Positions 1 to 13,408 of a stretch of DNA of 64,000 nt are shown here, one piece after another (the first letter of the stretch is position 1; each line of letters opens with the position of its first letter). The notes beneath the pieces were generated by a model. It ran no database searches, had not been told where the DNA came from, and worked only from the letters and a program-made list of their open reading frames with translations. The DNA comes from Bradysia coprophila. Lineage: Eukaryota > Arthropoda > Insecta > Diptera > Sciaridae. The translations under genes were made by a program, and so were the position numbers. The DNA lies in assembly GCF_014529535.1 (NCBI RefSeq), contig NW_023503372.1:1153772-1217771 (forward strand). The letters run 5' to 3'.

Positions 1-165
1 GCGTACGCTCGCTTGTTATAATCACTTTTGTTCAACGAGATGGCTCCGCCCATTCATACATATGGTTGAAATAAACTGCATATAAAGACAGTAACGCGTA
101 ACATTCAGTATCATTCAGTCGTTCAGTTAACTGCGTAGATCAAGTAAATTAAAAAAAAATTAAAA
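1..165 (+). promoter_or_regulatory. inverted copy of the histone H2A promoter
   Basis: This stretch matches, in reverse complement, the spacer between intact H2A and H2B at 12,763-12,890. Shared landmarks are the tracts TTGTTCAACGAGATGGCTCC and CCCATTCATACATATGG (with small changes), a TATA-like ATATAAAG near 79, and an ATTCAGTATCATTCAGTCG initiator-like motif near 104. It belongs to the decayed H2A that follows. A matching H2B would be expected just to the left of the window, on the minus strand. Confidence 0.8.
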
Positions 166-545
166 ATTCTGGCCGTGGTAAAGGTGGAAAAATTAAGGAA
201 AGGCAAGTCTTCGTTCGAACCGTGCCGGATTTACAAGTTCGCAGTCGGCGTATTCATCGATTGTTACGTAAAGGGCAACTGATGCCGAACGTGTCGGTGC
301 TGGTGCTCCAGTTTATTTGCATCTGTAATGGAAATATTGGCTCTTGAAGTATGAATTGGCTGGTAAACGCAAGCTCGGACAGGACAAAAAGACCAGATCA
401 TCCACCTCATTACAGTTGTCCATCCGCAACGAACGAAGAATTGAACAAGTTGTTGTCGCGTAAACCAAGCCGCCCCAAGGTGGGTGTCCTGCCCAACATT
501 CAGGCAGTTTTGTTGCCGAAAAAAGACCGAAAAAGGAAGGCTTAA
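166..545 (+). pseudogene. decayed histone H2A copy
   Basis: The DNA aligns along its whole length with the intact H2A at 12,388-12,762, but the start codon is lost (ATTCTGG where the intact gene has ATGTCTGG). Multiple small indels break the frame, for example around 217-240, 275-285 and 325-420. Recognisable fragments remain, such as NEELNKLLS and [15 protein letters not shown] in the last third, and the terminal TAA at 543-545 is kept. It lies in inverted orientation to the intact gene. The damage is far heavier than in the H2B and H1 copies further right, so this is an old remnant. It cannot encode a histone. Confidence 0.9.
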
Positions 546-970
546 TGCCCTGTGTACTGAAACATCGGAGTAATAACTCGAAAAAACGCCTTTAAGGCAC
601 AAAAAAACTTGACGAACAATTGAATCATCATAGAATATATACGAAAACAAAACAGTTGGCAGTTTCCTTTCAGTCTATAATTAAAGTTCTGACTAACGAC
701 CGCATAAAACGCGAAAAGGTGAGGTAGGAGGGTAACTATAAATGAGGACATTCAAGTTAATATTGTGGCGCAAATCGCATGGCCTAGAAAATTTCAGATT
801 TGTCTATTGTCCGACCTTATTTAAGATCAGACGGCTGTTCTGTCTACAAATCTTTATTTTGAATGGTGTCTTCAAATTCTGTTGTTTTTATTCTGTTAAT
901 ACGTAGCATTTTTCTCTTACAACACTAATTTCGCCTACTTTTATTCCAGTATATTAGAGCCCAATCAGCA
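546..970 (+). repeat. inverted copy of the H2A-H4 spacer with a degenerate histone stem-loop
   Basis: The sequence follows the reverse complement of 11,985-12,387 with scattered changes and stops matching near 965-970, after TTAGAGCCCAATC. The 3' stem-loop that ends the intact H2A message is reduced to GCCTTTAAGGC near 588-598, with a shortened stem. Together with 1-545 it shows that one inverted segment of a histone unit, about 970 bp within the window, was moved or left here. Confidence 0.75.
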
Positions 971-3877
971 CTATCGGAAAATCACTTACTAAAATACAGT
1001 GTGGCAGGGAAGAAAAACTCAACTGAGAGGAAAATGTCAACTATGAACGTGAATATTAAAGAAGAAAAATAAAAAGAACGTACCCTGCGCATTGCAATAC
1101 GCAAGATTTACTATATGGTGGAAAGATGTGTGTGTGTGTTATCTTGCTTTGTTTAATTTTCTGTTTCTCGTCAATCCGCGCAATGCGAGACATTTTCTGC
1201 TGTTTATTTTAATATATATAACGGAAGGTAATATCGCCACCAACCGAATAAATCTGTTAATGTTCTTGTTACAGTGCTTTTAGTGTCTGATAGTAAAAAT
1301 CTTTACTTCTATAATTTAACATACGTCTGGCATATAAGAGGCAATAGAGCTCATCGTGTCTTTTCACCGTCGGCTGGCTCATACGTGTCTTTTCACCATG
1401 CTGTCGATAACAAATTGATAAGGTAAATCCACAGAAATAACCCACTGTTCGGTCAGTATGGAGATAGATCGTGGTTCGACAACTTCCTATGGGAAGATTC
1501 AGTTACAAGAAAACGTGAAAATTCATAAATGGTACAAAATTATTTATTTATCATTTAGTTTCGATTCTGAAAACATAATATGGCGTTGTATATGCATGAA
1601 AACTGTTTTGAAACCTTTGAAAACCAAAAATCACCTTTCACACGGAAAATCAGGACGAATTTCAATATTCGAAGGACACATTCTTTGGCTTAGAAACGTC
1701 CACTATAGCTTCTTCCACTAATTCTAACCATGCAAAAATGCAAAAAACACTCAAACTTTGGTACCATGAGTTTTCACCTATATCTTCGAAAATAGCGTCC
1801 GCTGGAACTGTTTGAAATTCTAGAAATTCAATGAACAATAAAAAAATTGAATTCAACTCAGCCATTTTTTAAACTGTCATCAATCGCGTTGTTTGTCGTT
1901 TCTATCGATAGTAAAATAAATCACTCATCATTACGTTTTTCGTAGACCGGATTATTTCCACAGAAAGTAAAAAATGATGATATGCGTCGTTGCTGGGTTT
2001 TTTTTCAATAGGAAAACAAATTAGGCATGTTCGATAAATCAAGTCGAATTGAAAAATTATCATGATCAATATCTTCAAAATCATCAGAATCAATCAACGT
2101 TTTGTCGATGAATCGATGCAAAATTTCGTGCATATCGATTAAAAATGACGGGTATGCTAACGGCATTTTTTTAAAATATTATTGAAATGAAAATTGATTT
2201 CTAGGCGCAAGCGGACAAACGCCCCTTAGATAATAGAATCATTTTCAATGTGTTATCACTTAGTCTTTCATTTATAATAATCTGTACAAGACGGCTGTAT
2301 TGACCAGTATTATTATCCGGGTCTATTACTGTATATCTATCAAAGTTTTTTTTTGTTGATTTCAAATCTGGTACTTCAATTCAAACATGGATTTTACTAT
2401 ATAACAGACACATAACCCAGAGCTAATCAAGTATTTTGGTCGTCGTTATCGACATACAGATCCCCCATAAATCAGTATTTATACTAATATATCGATATAA
2501 TGGATAGATATCGATTTTATCAATAAAACATTATTGATTGGTATTGAATCGATTGTTAACAAGGTTTTATCATCAAGGTGATGCAATACCCTCGTCTAGA
2601 ACAAAGCTCGTTTTGAGACGCTGCAAGATACCACCTATTCGACAAATGTGACACTGGACTTCTTTTTGAATAGAGTGCCTTGTGCATGCACTCCTTTTCA
2701 AAGCATGATGATTTCGATCGTCACGCGAAAAGACAAATTTAAAACTTTATTTCATTTTTGCCACACCAAAATGACTGAGCAGTCAACAAAAAAAGAAACG
2801 TCACAACCACAAATTATTCATTTCGAACACCGAAATGGTAACCAGGAGACGTAATATTTCACACAAAAAAGGAGATCGCTGCTGATACTTCTATTTAAGC
2901 TTTTTTTGTATAATTTTCTATGAAGAATATCACTGGCACACATCCACATTAACAAACTAAAGTAGACCAAAAAACAATAATTTAGTTCCTGAACAAAGTC
3001 TACGAGTGTATCGATAAGCTCGTAAAAATAAATTAAAATCTAGAAACCACACATTCCAAATTATACATAATAAAATACACGTGTGCAGTTTTTACCACCA
3101 CCTTAAATTTCCAGTTTGGGTTGCTAGAGATGGATTGGCTGATGCCTATTTTCTAGTAAACATGTCAAAAACAACATTAAATTCATCTTTTATGATAGTA
3201 AATGATGCAACCAAGCTTGGTTAATTTCGCCTCAAAATGTTTTTATCGCTGAAAAACACAACGGATCATTACGAAAGTTGCGAATTGTGAGCAAACTGCT
3301 TGTCTGTGTTTCAGGCATTAATGCAATTCTAATTCAAATTGCTGACGACTTTGTCATCTGTTTTGTACAAAGAAGTTACGACGCCATCATACATTCTCTG
3401 CATCTGAACTGAACCTGACATTACATTTGGCTAACCCTAAGTCAGTACGGCAGCGTAACTTGAACAGCTTAGTTCAAATGAAAAGGAGTGTAGTGAACGA
3501 AAAATAATTAGAAAAATAACAAATTGAAACAAATGATTTTAGTATAAAGAAAGTGGTGAAATAACACTTAAAAAAATGTCATTTTAGCTTTAATAATCAA
3601 ATCCCGCCATGAGTACGTTATTAATTAATCGAATTACTAATCACTGTAATTAATTAACGAAATTTAAAAAAAAAATTGTGAATGAAAATGAGTTGATTGC
3701 ACTGGCGACTAAATATTGTTTTTCTTTAATTCTAGGTGCCGATTCTTGGCATGAATGGACGACCAATTTTATTCCTCTAATTGGACATCAATGCCTCCTA
3801 GCCTTCCAATCACTGGAATAAATGATGTGCCATTGAGATTTAATTTAAGAAAATAATAATGTCGTGGCAGTTGTCAC
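971..3877. other. AT-rich stretch without a recognisable gene
   Basis: Only short, compositionally plain reading frames occur here. Near 1,350-1,400 there is a small imperfect direct repeat around GTGTCTTTTCACC. Near 3,620-3,660 an ATTAATTAAT-rich imperfect palindrome occurs. One dispersed repeat (2,281-2,456) is listed separately. Confidence 0.5.
2281..2456. repeat. diverged copy of the dispersed ~200-bp Harbinger-like MITE family
   Basis: Read on the other strand, it shares the order of landmarks with the fuller copies at 37,092 and 57,066: a terminal CTGT..AGACGGC, then TTGATTTCAAATCTGGTACTTCAAT, then CCCAGAGCT, then GTCGTTATCGA near the far end. It has many substitutions, so it is an old copy. 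Confidence 0.6.
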
Positions 3878-5135
3878 ATGGACGGAGAGCGTGATCGAAA
3901 CAGACGTTCAAGCCGCACAGTACGGATCGAGAATCGTCACGATGATTCTAACAATTCAAGTGGACAGTCCCGACAAAAAAATGGCCAAAATGTAAATAGT
4001 AATGCATTCGCTCAAACATCAAAGCGATGTTCAACAGTCTGATGGGGATGCCGGCAAAGTCTTGATGATGGGTTCCCGGAAATGATGAATATGAATATGA
4101 TGATCCGCTGACAATGTTACAATTTCCCATGAAGGGGACAAATGTCATCAAACGTCCATTCAAATCAGCAACAGCCATCGGAAGCCCAAGTAAGGATCCG
4201 ACTCATTGACTGTCCGGTGAAGGAGGTCATTTACAGCAAATCGTGCACACTGTTTCGCACCGAATCCAAACGCTCCCAAAAAACTTCTAACGACTCGGAA
4301 CGTCCGCCGCTGTTCGACAGTGTTCGTGGGCCGGTTTAAACGAAAACAATACTGAAGTATGTATCCAGAGATATTCGAACGAGCGAGAGATATTACACAT
4401 TGCGTTGTCGCAAAAAGAACTTTGTGCACATTCGATTCGTTTTCGAAGCGTCCCGTCAACTCTGGCCATTTATCTATCCGGTTATGCAGTACGCCATCGG
4501 TAGTAGCAAAGCGATGCGAACCAACATGTGGTCGATTGCAATTAGAATTATGCAGCAAGCTAGAGACGATCCAATACGAAAGTCGAATGCAAAACAAAGG
4601 CAAGTTACAGCGTGAACAGCCGAACAACGGCATCGCGAACGTGTCGAACGCGATAGGTTTGTTGGATGTGATGATATTTATTGATTTCTTCATGTCATGT
4701 TTGTGAACGATTTCTTCGCTACTTAAAATTAAGAATGCGTCTCTTCACCAACGCACCAATTGTTCACTATACGGACCAATGAAGGCGCTGCAATATCGGA
4801 GAATGAAACAGACATCATTTCAACGAAATGCTGTGCAGGTGCTGAAATTACTTGGCTGGAGCGAGGTGATTTGTAGCAAAGAAAAATTCGAACACCTTTT
4901 ATTCGAATGATTAGAGTAACCAAATTAGCTAATGTAAGTAACTGGGGTTGGTTTCCGAAAAGTTATTTGGTGGAACCGCTCTTCATTTTTGTCGAATTAA
5001 AATTGAAAAAAATCGAACGTTTATTTAAGGTGCGAAAAGACTGGGCAGACGGAAAAGTCCACCTATGAGGAAGAGCTAACAAAAAAAACCAAAGAACATT
5101 ATCGGCAAACAATGCATAGCATGACGCGTCAATGT
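3878..5135 (+). pseudogene. decayed coding remnant, unidentified
   Basis: Several consecutive stretches have coding character but lie in different frames, so this looks like a broken host-type gene. An ATG at 3,878 opens a basic, Asn/Ser-rich segment (MDGERDRNRRSSRTVRIEN). Near 4,090 comes an acidic EYEYDDPLTMLQFPMKG segment. Around 4,142-4,337 there is a segment with IRLIDCPVKEVIYSKSCTLF. Near 4,400-4,610 comes FVHIRFVFEASRQLWPFIYP. Near 4,830-4,905 comes NAVQVLKLLGWSEVICSKEK. Near 5,050-5,135 comes a charged YEEELTKKTKEHYRQTMHS stretch ending at a good donor (GTAAGT). A second GTAAGT lies at 4,933. I do not recognise the family. Alternatives are a multi-exon gene with unrecognised introns or a remnant of a transposon gene. 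Confidence 0.4.
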
Positions 5136-7394
5136 AAGTAAATCATTTTTTTTTTTATTCGGCAGTAAGTTTATTTTAAGCAATCACTCTGTACGTACAA
5201 TAACACATTGTGACAATTCATAGTTAATTGTCCATCATCGTTAAGGTGAGATAAACAAATTTTGGAACGCGAAATTTTGTAATTGGGGAATTTATTATTA
5301 TTTGGTGATTGGGCAAGACAAAACAAAAAATCGTTGTGGTGATTGTTCAATTAATTTAACTTTTACTTAATCATTTATTATTTTTTAAATCAAAATGTTG
5401 AATCGAAAAAGCAAAGAAAAGAAAAAAATTAATTCTGAGGAGGTCCAAAATGTGGAACACATTTTTATCGAAATTGAATTCCAAAATAAAAGGTATTGTA
5501 TGATGGACAAGTATAGAGTTAAGTAATCCTAGAAGAACGTTAGAATATATTGGCAAAAGGTACGAAATATACCAAAGATAGATGTTGGAAGTCAAAGATC
5601 GGAAAACCGCCTATGCTGAAACTGAATTGGATGTTACGGAATTTTTTATTTATTTTTATTTTAAATTGATGCAGTTTCCGTTCTATTTTAATGGACCATT
5701 GTTTAGCTACTTTTTAGATTGTTGATAGGTGACTTCAGTGCTTTTTGCACTGCTCGATTGAGTACATTTCGTGAAGTTATTTGTTCACTGCCGGTTATAT
5801 AATAAGTAATCAGATACGAGATAGCTAAAGTGCTTTTTGGATGATAGGTCCACAATAAATCGCACTTAATGGCATGGTCTTTCTTGTCCGATAGATTTCA
5901 TGAAAATTCTTCTCCTTAAAATTTTATCAAAATTATAGAGAATCTTTCAGACCTCAAAAAAAATCCTTTTAAAGAATTATCCTTATGGAAAACATAGTCT
6001 GGACGCGACTTTAACCTTCGCTGGTGAACGTTTGCGAGTGTCTTTCCACTCCATTTAATTGCGAGACTATCACTAACAGGTCTGTATCATCCCAAGCAGC
6101 GTATACTACTGTTGTTCTTTCTTCGGCAACAGTTATCATTAGATTCATACACTGGACTTGTGACTTGTAATTTTCTACCATAAATTATTTTTATCCAGAA
6201 ATTATTGACAATGTCAACCAGTAAACAATTCCCACGTCATCGACATTGGTTTCATCCAGATTTATGAACATCTCAGAAAATATCTTTCTGTTATGAGACC
6301 GCACAATTTTCTATAATCTTAATCAGTAATCCACCATCCACTTTATTCGCATTGTGCAGAGAAGTTGGATCAACTGTCACCCCAGGCGCAATCTTAGTCT
6401 CAGTACGTACAAATTATTCAATTTAATTTAGAAATCTTATCTGACTTTATTCTTATTTGTGCCCGGCTCTTTTTTTTTTTTTGTAAAAAGAAAATATTCT
6501 TTCTTTCCGTGTTCTTTTCACGTTTGTGTCGGTCAACATAGAAGAAGTGGCCACAGAACTTTTAGAGCTTTGTTGAGAAGCAACCAGTACAGGTAAGCAA
6601 ATGGACTTTATTTTCAACGTAGGACTTCATGGACTAAATTAATTCTCTGCCCACCAAATGTCCATTACGCCACTCTATTCAAATGCCTCAATGCAATTTG
6701 TCTAAAACAGTTCAGCTAGTTGATCCAAGCCTGTATGATTTATGAAAAAATGTTACAATTGACGAACACGCCATATACGTGTGTCTAAATAGGTCGACTT
6801 CACTTAAGTATGATTCCTATTATATTGACGCTACTTTTTTAGAATATTTTCTAACTTCGAATGTAGGGTCGATGAAGTTAAAGATCGAGAGTTTGGACAC
6901 AAATAAAATTCCCTGCAAACCAAAGTTAACAGACTGTGGTAATTAAAAATGAAGAAAATCTTAGAATCATTCATCACCGAACCAAACCTACATTCCCAAA
7001 TGAAAACAAATTTAAAGTTGGTGTAAACAGATCATCAATTAATTCCTTAATGTGGTGAACAATGTATAACTGCATAACTCAATTTAAAATGTAAATCGAT
7101 TTAGCTGCCGTCAACACAGAAATTCCGAAGAAAGATTCCAATTAACCAGCATGTGCTTTTCTTTTTTAAGTACTGACTAAATAAAAATTTTAGCTTCAGA
7201 AATTTGTAAGTATAAAATAGAGTAAACGCATGAAAACCTCAAACGATAAACAAAATAATTGCTGGTGCGTTGATGCAACGATCCTCTAAAACGAAAATTA
7301 ATTTACGCCCAAAGAGATAAGCAATTGAAAAATATTCGTTCAATTTAAACTTTATTCTAGTCCGAATACAAACGAAAGATGTGGGAAATTCTCT
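5136..7394. other. AT-rich stretch without a recognisable gene
   Basis: There is no long open frame. A short coding-like segment ending in a plausible donor (CAG/GTAAGC) lies near 6,530-6,600 and could be a further piece of the remnant to the left, but this is weak. The right edge abuts the histone repeat, whose homology begins abruptly near 7,395. Confidence 0.45.
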
Positions 7395-7442
7395 TATGAA
7401 TGCGGCAGTATTGACAGTTTCACTGAGTATATCGTTGAGTAA

Positions 7443-7814
<372 letters not shown>

Positions 7815-7868
7815 ATTGATTTAAAAAAAAATGGTTTCACATTGAAATCTCCGACATCAAAACAAAAC

Positions 7869-7884
7869 GGCTCTTTTCAGAGCC
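7869..7884 (+). terminator. histone 3' stem-loop of H2B copy 1
   Basis: GGCTCTTTTCAGAGCC followed by ACC is the canonical 6-bp stem and 4-nt loop that binds SLBP and directs cleavage of non-polyadenylated histone mRNA. It is identical to the stem-loop of the second H2B. Confidence 0.95.
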
Positions 7885-9351
7885 ACCATTTCATTTACGA
7901 AAAACATTTGAAATCAATTCGAATTCAATAATAATACACACACAGAAAACCGAATAGAAATAGAACAACACCAGTCGCAATACTTTGTTTCTCCACCTTT
8001 TTTATCTAACTGTCAATGGGCTTTGGCATTGATTTTGATATTATTATGATTGTTGTAGCCGGTCGTTGAGTTTAGGCTATTGATTAGACAGTTTCTTTTA
8101 TTCCGTAGTGATGGGACACAGACAAGTTTCGAATGCAATGTCGCTCATCCACACAATCCCCCGTTTATAGAAATAAATTTTAGATAAGATCACTCTCTCC
8201 GTTAGAGCTGCGATGCATGTTTATTTTTGAATTTATTTTCAGTCTCTCTCGTTCTGAACAGATCTTGAAATATATATAGGACAGTCAAGAAAAACGGGGC
8301 TTTTGCGAACGTCCCTTCTGGAACATGAAATTTCTATCGAATACTAACCGGAATTACGATCATTGATATATTGGGCATCCGTCAACAGGGTTAGTGAACA
8401 ATGGTGTGTGCATGAGAAATTCAAAGCACTGTAACTCACATTCAATGTATGTTGTGTAGAAGCTATATGTGGCTTTGGCTGCATCACTTTCCGTTCGAAT
8501 TTCATGGCGCACCATTATTGTTTGTGATCATTTTACTGATTACTCAATCAGGGTGAAAACATTTCCTAGACACACAGTTCTAAACAAAGGCGTTAACCGT
8601 CATAAAAATCGAACAAAACTTCTTGTAAGTGGTGGCTCGTGAATGTCTGGTGTGCTTGTGCTTTGTATGTCGGAATGAATATTTTCTATGGATCGAAAGT
8701 GGTGAAAAAGTTAAAATGACCATGGACGAGGATTAGAGAAATGTCCGGACGGCCACAGAGGGTCCAAATGAAAATAATTAATTAAATTGAAATTGAAAGA
8801 GTGTTGGGACAGCGCCATAAAATCTAGAGAATGTAGTACCCATTAAAACCATTAAATTTTTCCACACACAGCCAATTGCATGCGGATTTTGTTACTGCAT
8901 TCGATGCATGTAACTCCAGGGCTGCCTAAAACTACTGTGGGCAATCGCTGGGTCTCGATAGGTCATTAATTTGACTTCTTTAAAAAATTAACATTCGAAG
9001 TTCCGATTGCACGTCTGCAATAACGCACTCAATTTCCATGCGACATTTACTAGCTTTCGACGATCGGAATGGCTTCACGATTAAGATTAGAATGTCGACT
9101 TTTCAAATCCATCACAAAATCCCGAAAGGCTTTCGGGTTTCCCTAAAATAATTAACAATTTCTGCAATGGTGTACGGTTGGACTACTTTGTACAAAGTTT
9201 TGTATCGTGTTATACGGACATGATGTTGTTTCCGTGAGGGACTAATGTTTTTGTCAGTACCACATTGGCAGTGCATTTTTCGAATGAATTATACGCAAAT
9301 CGTGTACAAATTTACGCTTTCAAATCGAAATCAAACAAAACATTTATTAAA
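7885..9351. other. H2B-H1 spacer of repeat copy 1
   Basis: No gene is present. The spacer is nearly identical to 13,409-14,807 apart from small indels, and it carries an extra ~50 bp near 8,290-8,345. Just upstream of H1 lies a short palindromic stretch (CCCGAAAGGCTTTCGGG near 9,121) that is shared by both copies. Confidence 0.7.
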
Positions 9352-10022
9352 ATGGCCGATACTGCTGTGACCGAAGCTGCTCCCCCAGCCACCTCATCTC
9401 CGGCTGCAAAGAAGAGCAAAGCTGCTTCTGCTGCATCGAAAAAACCACGAGTGAAACCAACTCATCCGCCAACAGCCGATATGGTTAATGCTGCTATCAA
9501 AAGCCTGAAGGAACGTGGTGGTTCATCGTTGCAGGCAATCAAGAAGTACATCACAGCCAATTACAAGATCGATGCCGAGAAACTATCGCCATTCATCAAG
9601 AAATACCTGAAGAGTGCCGTTACCGGTGGCAAATTGATTCAAACCAAAGGCAAGGGTGCATCTGGTTCATTCAAACTTTCTGCTACTGTTGCAAAAGCAA
9701 AGTCCGAATCGGCACCGAAGAAAGCCGCTGCCAAGCCCAAGAAAGCTAAAGCAGCAACCGGTGAAAAGAAACCGAAAGCCAAGAAAGCTGCATCTCCAGC
9801 TAAGAAGAAGCCTGCAGCCAAAAGTGCTGAAAAGAAGAAGAAAGCTGCAGCACCAGCTAAAGCAGCAAAGAAGGCTGGCTCCGTGAAGGCACCAAAAGCC
9901 CCAAAAGAAAAGTCAACGAAACCGAAAGCTGCCGCTAAAAGCCAAAAACACCAAAACCCAAGAAGGCAGCTCCAGCCAAGAAAGCAGCACCAAAGAAGGC
10001 AGCTGCACCAAAAAAGAAGTAA
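9352..10022 (+). pseudogene. histone H1 copy 1 with a frameshift in the C-terminal tail
   Basis: The sequence begins [15 protein letters not shown]. It is identical to the second H1 through the globular winged-helix domain, except for a KYLKS versus KYLKG change. One A is missing in the run near 9,937-9,940 (GCTAAAAGCC for GCTAAAAAGCC). The Lys/Ala/Pro tail therefore switches to a Gln/Arg-rich frame and reads on to a stop at 10,059 (235 codons instead of 223). The globular domain and most of the basic tail would still be made, so partial function is possible. A homopolymer error in the assembly would give the same picture. Confidence 0.75.
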
Positions 10023-10078
10023 ATTCACGGGAATTTTCGCCAATTATAAATTGCAATGATCCAATTGCATTGAAACAC

Positions 10079-10094
10079 AGCCCTTATTAGGGCT
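10079..10094 (+). terminator. histone stem-loop of H1 copy 1
   Basis: AGCCCTTATTAGGGCT followed by ACC: a 6-bp stem with a TATT loop instead of TTTC. It is identical in the second H1 copy, so the unusual loop is conserved within the array. Confidence 0.85.
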
Positions 10095-10261
10095 ACCAAA
10101 TTTCTAACGAAAAACGTGCAATCCGTTTCGATTAATAATACACAATTTACCTCGTAACTATATATAACTTCCGCCGCACAGAATCTGTCATAAAATAACA
10201 ATTTTTTTGTTGACTCGTTTGTTAACGAAAATTGAAAATGTTGAGAATCAGGAGGTTCTCA

Positions 10262-10495
10262 TACAAATAACTCATTATGACGTAAGCTCGTCATGCAATT
10301 AATTTAGGACTAATCACTCCGCCTGCCTATCGACGAACATCACATAATTAAAATGTTGGGCTGATTTTCGAACACAAAGACCTATTATTTATTACGTAGC
10401 CTCGTCATGCAATTAATTTAGGACTATAATCACTGCATGTCTATCGAGCATCACATCGGCTAATTTCCTGATTTTCGAACACAAAGATTTTACTC
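10262..10495. repeat. two-copy direct repeat in the H1-H3 spacer
   Basis: A unit of about 115-120 bp occurs twice. Shared landmarks are TTACGTA, CTCGTCATGCAATTAATTTA, GGACTA..ATCACT, CTATCGA..CATCACAT and GATTTTCGAACACAAAGA. The copy at 15,740-15,880 has a rearranged version of the same block. It may be recombination-prone spacer sequence. Confidence 0.6.
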
Positions 10496-10628
10496 CCTAC
10501 GGTCATAGAATGAAATTTGAAATATCTGCACATAATTCCTATCCCTCCCTGACATAAAGAGGTTTGAATGGTTTTTGTATTATTGTTATACTGGAAATGA
10601 ACGTATCGTTTTTCGTTACGAATTTGTT

Positions 10629-10644
10629 GGTCCTGAAAAGGACC
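10629..10644 (-). terminator. histone stem-loop of H3
   Basis: On the minus strand it reads GGTCCTTTTCAGGACC, a perfect 6-bp stem with the canonical TTTC loop, 37 nt past the H3 stop codon. Confidence 0.95.
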
Positions 10645-10680
10645 GATTTTGATTGTAGGATGTCGTCGTGACTTTACATC

Positions 10681-11764
<1,084 letters not shown>

Positions 11765-11801
11765 TTCTGCGTTAAAAGATCCCAAATGACGCTCTTAAAA
11801 T

Positions 11802-11817
11802 GGCCCTTTTCAGGGCC
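11802..11817 (+). terminator. histone stem-loop of H4
   Basis: GGCCCTTTTCAGGGCC followed by GCC: canonical stem and TTTC loop. Confidence 0.95.
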
Positions 11818-12331
11818 GCCAAAATCATAAATAAAAACGATTCGATACTCACTTCCAAACATAATAATACAAAATTGTTTCGTGTAGTAAATGCACTGCT
11901 GACAGATGGATAAGATTGTGGGGAACATAATGTTGTAGCAAGAAATAGAATTTCGAATGACTCGCGAATGTTTTGTTTTCGATTGGGCTCTAATAATGGA
12001 ACTAAAAGTAGGGAAATTAGTGTGTAAGAGAAATGCTCGTATTAACATCGAATAAACAACGATTGAAGAGACCCATTCAAAATTCAAAATTTGTACACAG
12101 AACAGCGCGTCTGACTTAATAAGGTGACAATAACAAATCTGAAATTTTCTAGGCCATGCGATTTGCGCCACATATTAACTTGAATGTCCTCATTATAGTA
12201 TACCCTCCTCCTCCCTTTTCGCGTTATGCGGTCGTTGTCAGAAACTTATAGCTGAAAAGGAACACTGCAAACTGTTTTGTTTTCGTATTATTCTATCGAA
12301 TGATTCAATTGTTTTTCGTCAATTTTTTGGT
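11818..12331. other. H4-H2A spacer
   Basis: The two genes converge here and no gene was found. The part from about 11,985 rightwards has a decayed inverted copy at 546-970. Confidence 0.7.
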
Positions 12332-12347
12332 CGCCCTTAAAAGGGCG
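12332..12347 (-). terminator. histone stem-loop of H2A
   Basis: On the minus strand it reads CGCCCTTTTAAGGGCG followed by ACC. The stem is 6 bp and the loop is TTTA. The first stem pair is C-G where the consensus has G-C. Confidence 0.88.
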
Positions 12348-12387
12348 TTTTTTCGGGTATACTCGATGTTTCCAGTACACAGGGCAT

Positions 12388-12968
<581 letters not shown>

Positions 12969-13340
12969 ATGCCACCAAAGACAAGCGGAAAAGCTGCAAA
13001 GAAGGCCGGCAAGGCACAAAAGAACATTTCGAAAGGCGACAAGAAGAAGAAACGCAAGCGTAAGGAATCTTATGCCATCTACATCTACAAAGTGTTGAAG
13101 CAAGTGCATCCAGACACTGGTATTTCGAGCAAAGCCATGAGTATCATGAACAGTTTCGTTAATGATATTTTCGAACGCATTGCTGCCGAAGCATCTCGTT
13201 TGGCTCACTACAACAAACGATCGACCATCACCAGTCGGGAAATTCAAACCGCTGTTCGTCTGTTGTTGCCTGGTGAATTGGCCAAGCACGCTGTCAGTGA
13301 AGGCACAAAAGCCGTCACCAAATATACCAGCTCCAAGTAA
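12969..13340 (+). CDS. H2B: histone H2B (intact copy)
   Basis: The 123-residue protein, [17 protein letters not shown] to the terminal AVTKYTSSK, is the full family length. It has the basic tail ([19 protein letters not shown]), the histone fold and the ubiquitinated-lysine context AVTKYTSSK. It pairs with H2A in the nucleosome. It has the promoter shared with H2A and a perfect 3' stem-loop, and it is the only H2B in the window with an uninterrupted frame. Confidence 0.98.
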   Translation: MPPKTSGKAAKKAGKAQKNISKGDKKKKRKRKESYAIYIYKVLKQVHPDTGISSKAMSIMNSFVNDIFERIAAEASRLAHYNKRSTITSREIQTAVRLLLPGELAKHAVSEGTKAVTKYTSSK

Positions 13341-13392
13341 ATTGATTTAAAAAAAATGGTTTCACATTGAAATCTCCGACATCAAAACAAAC

Positions 13393-13408
13393 GGCTCTTT
13401 TCAGAGCC
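13393..13408 (+). terminator. histone stem-loop of the intact H2B
   Basis: GGCTCTTTTCAGAGCC followed by ACC, identical to the copy at 7,869. Confidence 0.95.

Noticed and set aside
1092-1721. Small reading frames of 60-90 codons
   Set aside because: AT-rich composition, no motif, no splice support.
4160-4693. 177-codon antisense frame
   Set aside because: It opposes the decayed coding remnant, whose plus-strand stretches have better protein-like character. No domain was recognised.
9639-10043. Long antisense frames opposite both H1 genes (also 15,095-15,508)
   Set aside because: They mirror the Lys/Ala-codon-rich H1 tail. The Phe/Ala-rich translation is a composition artefact.
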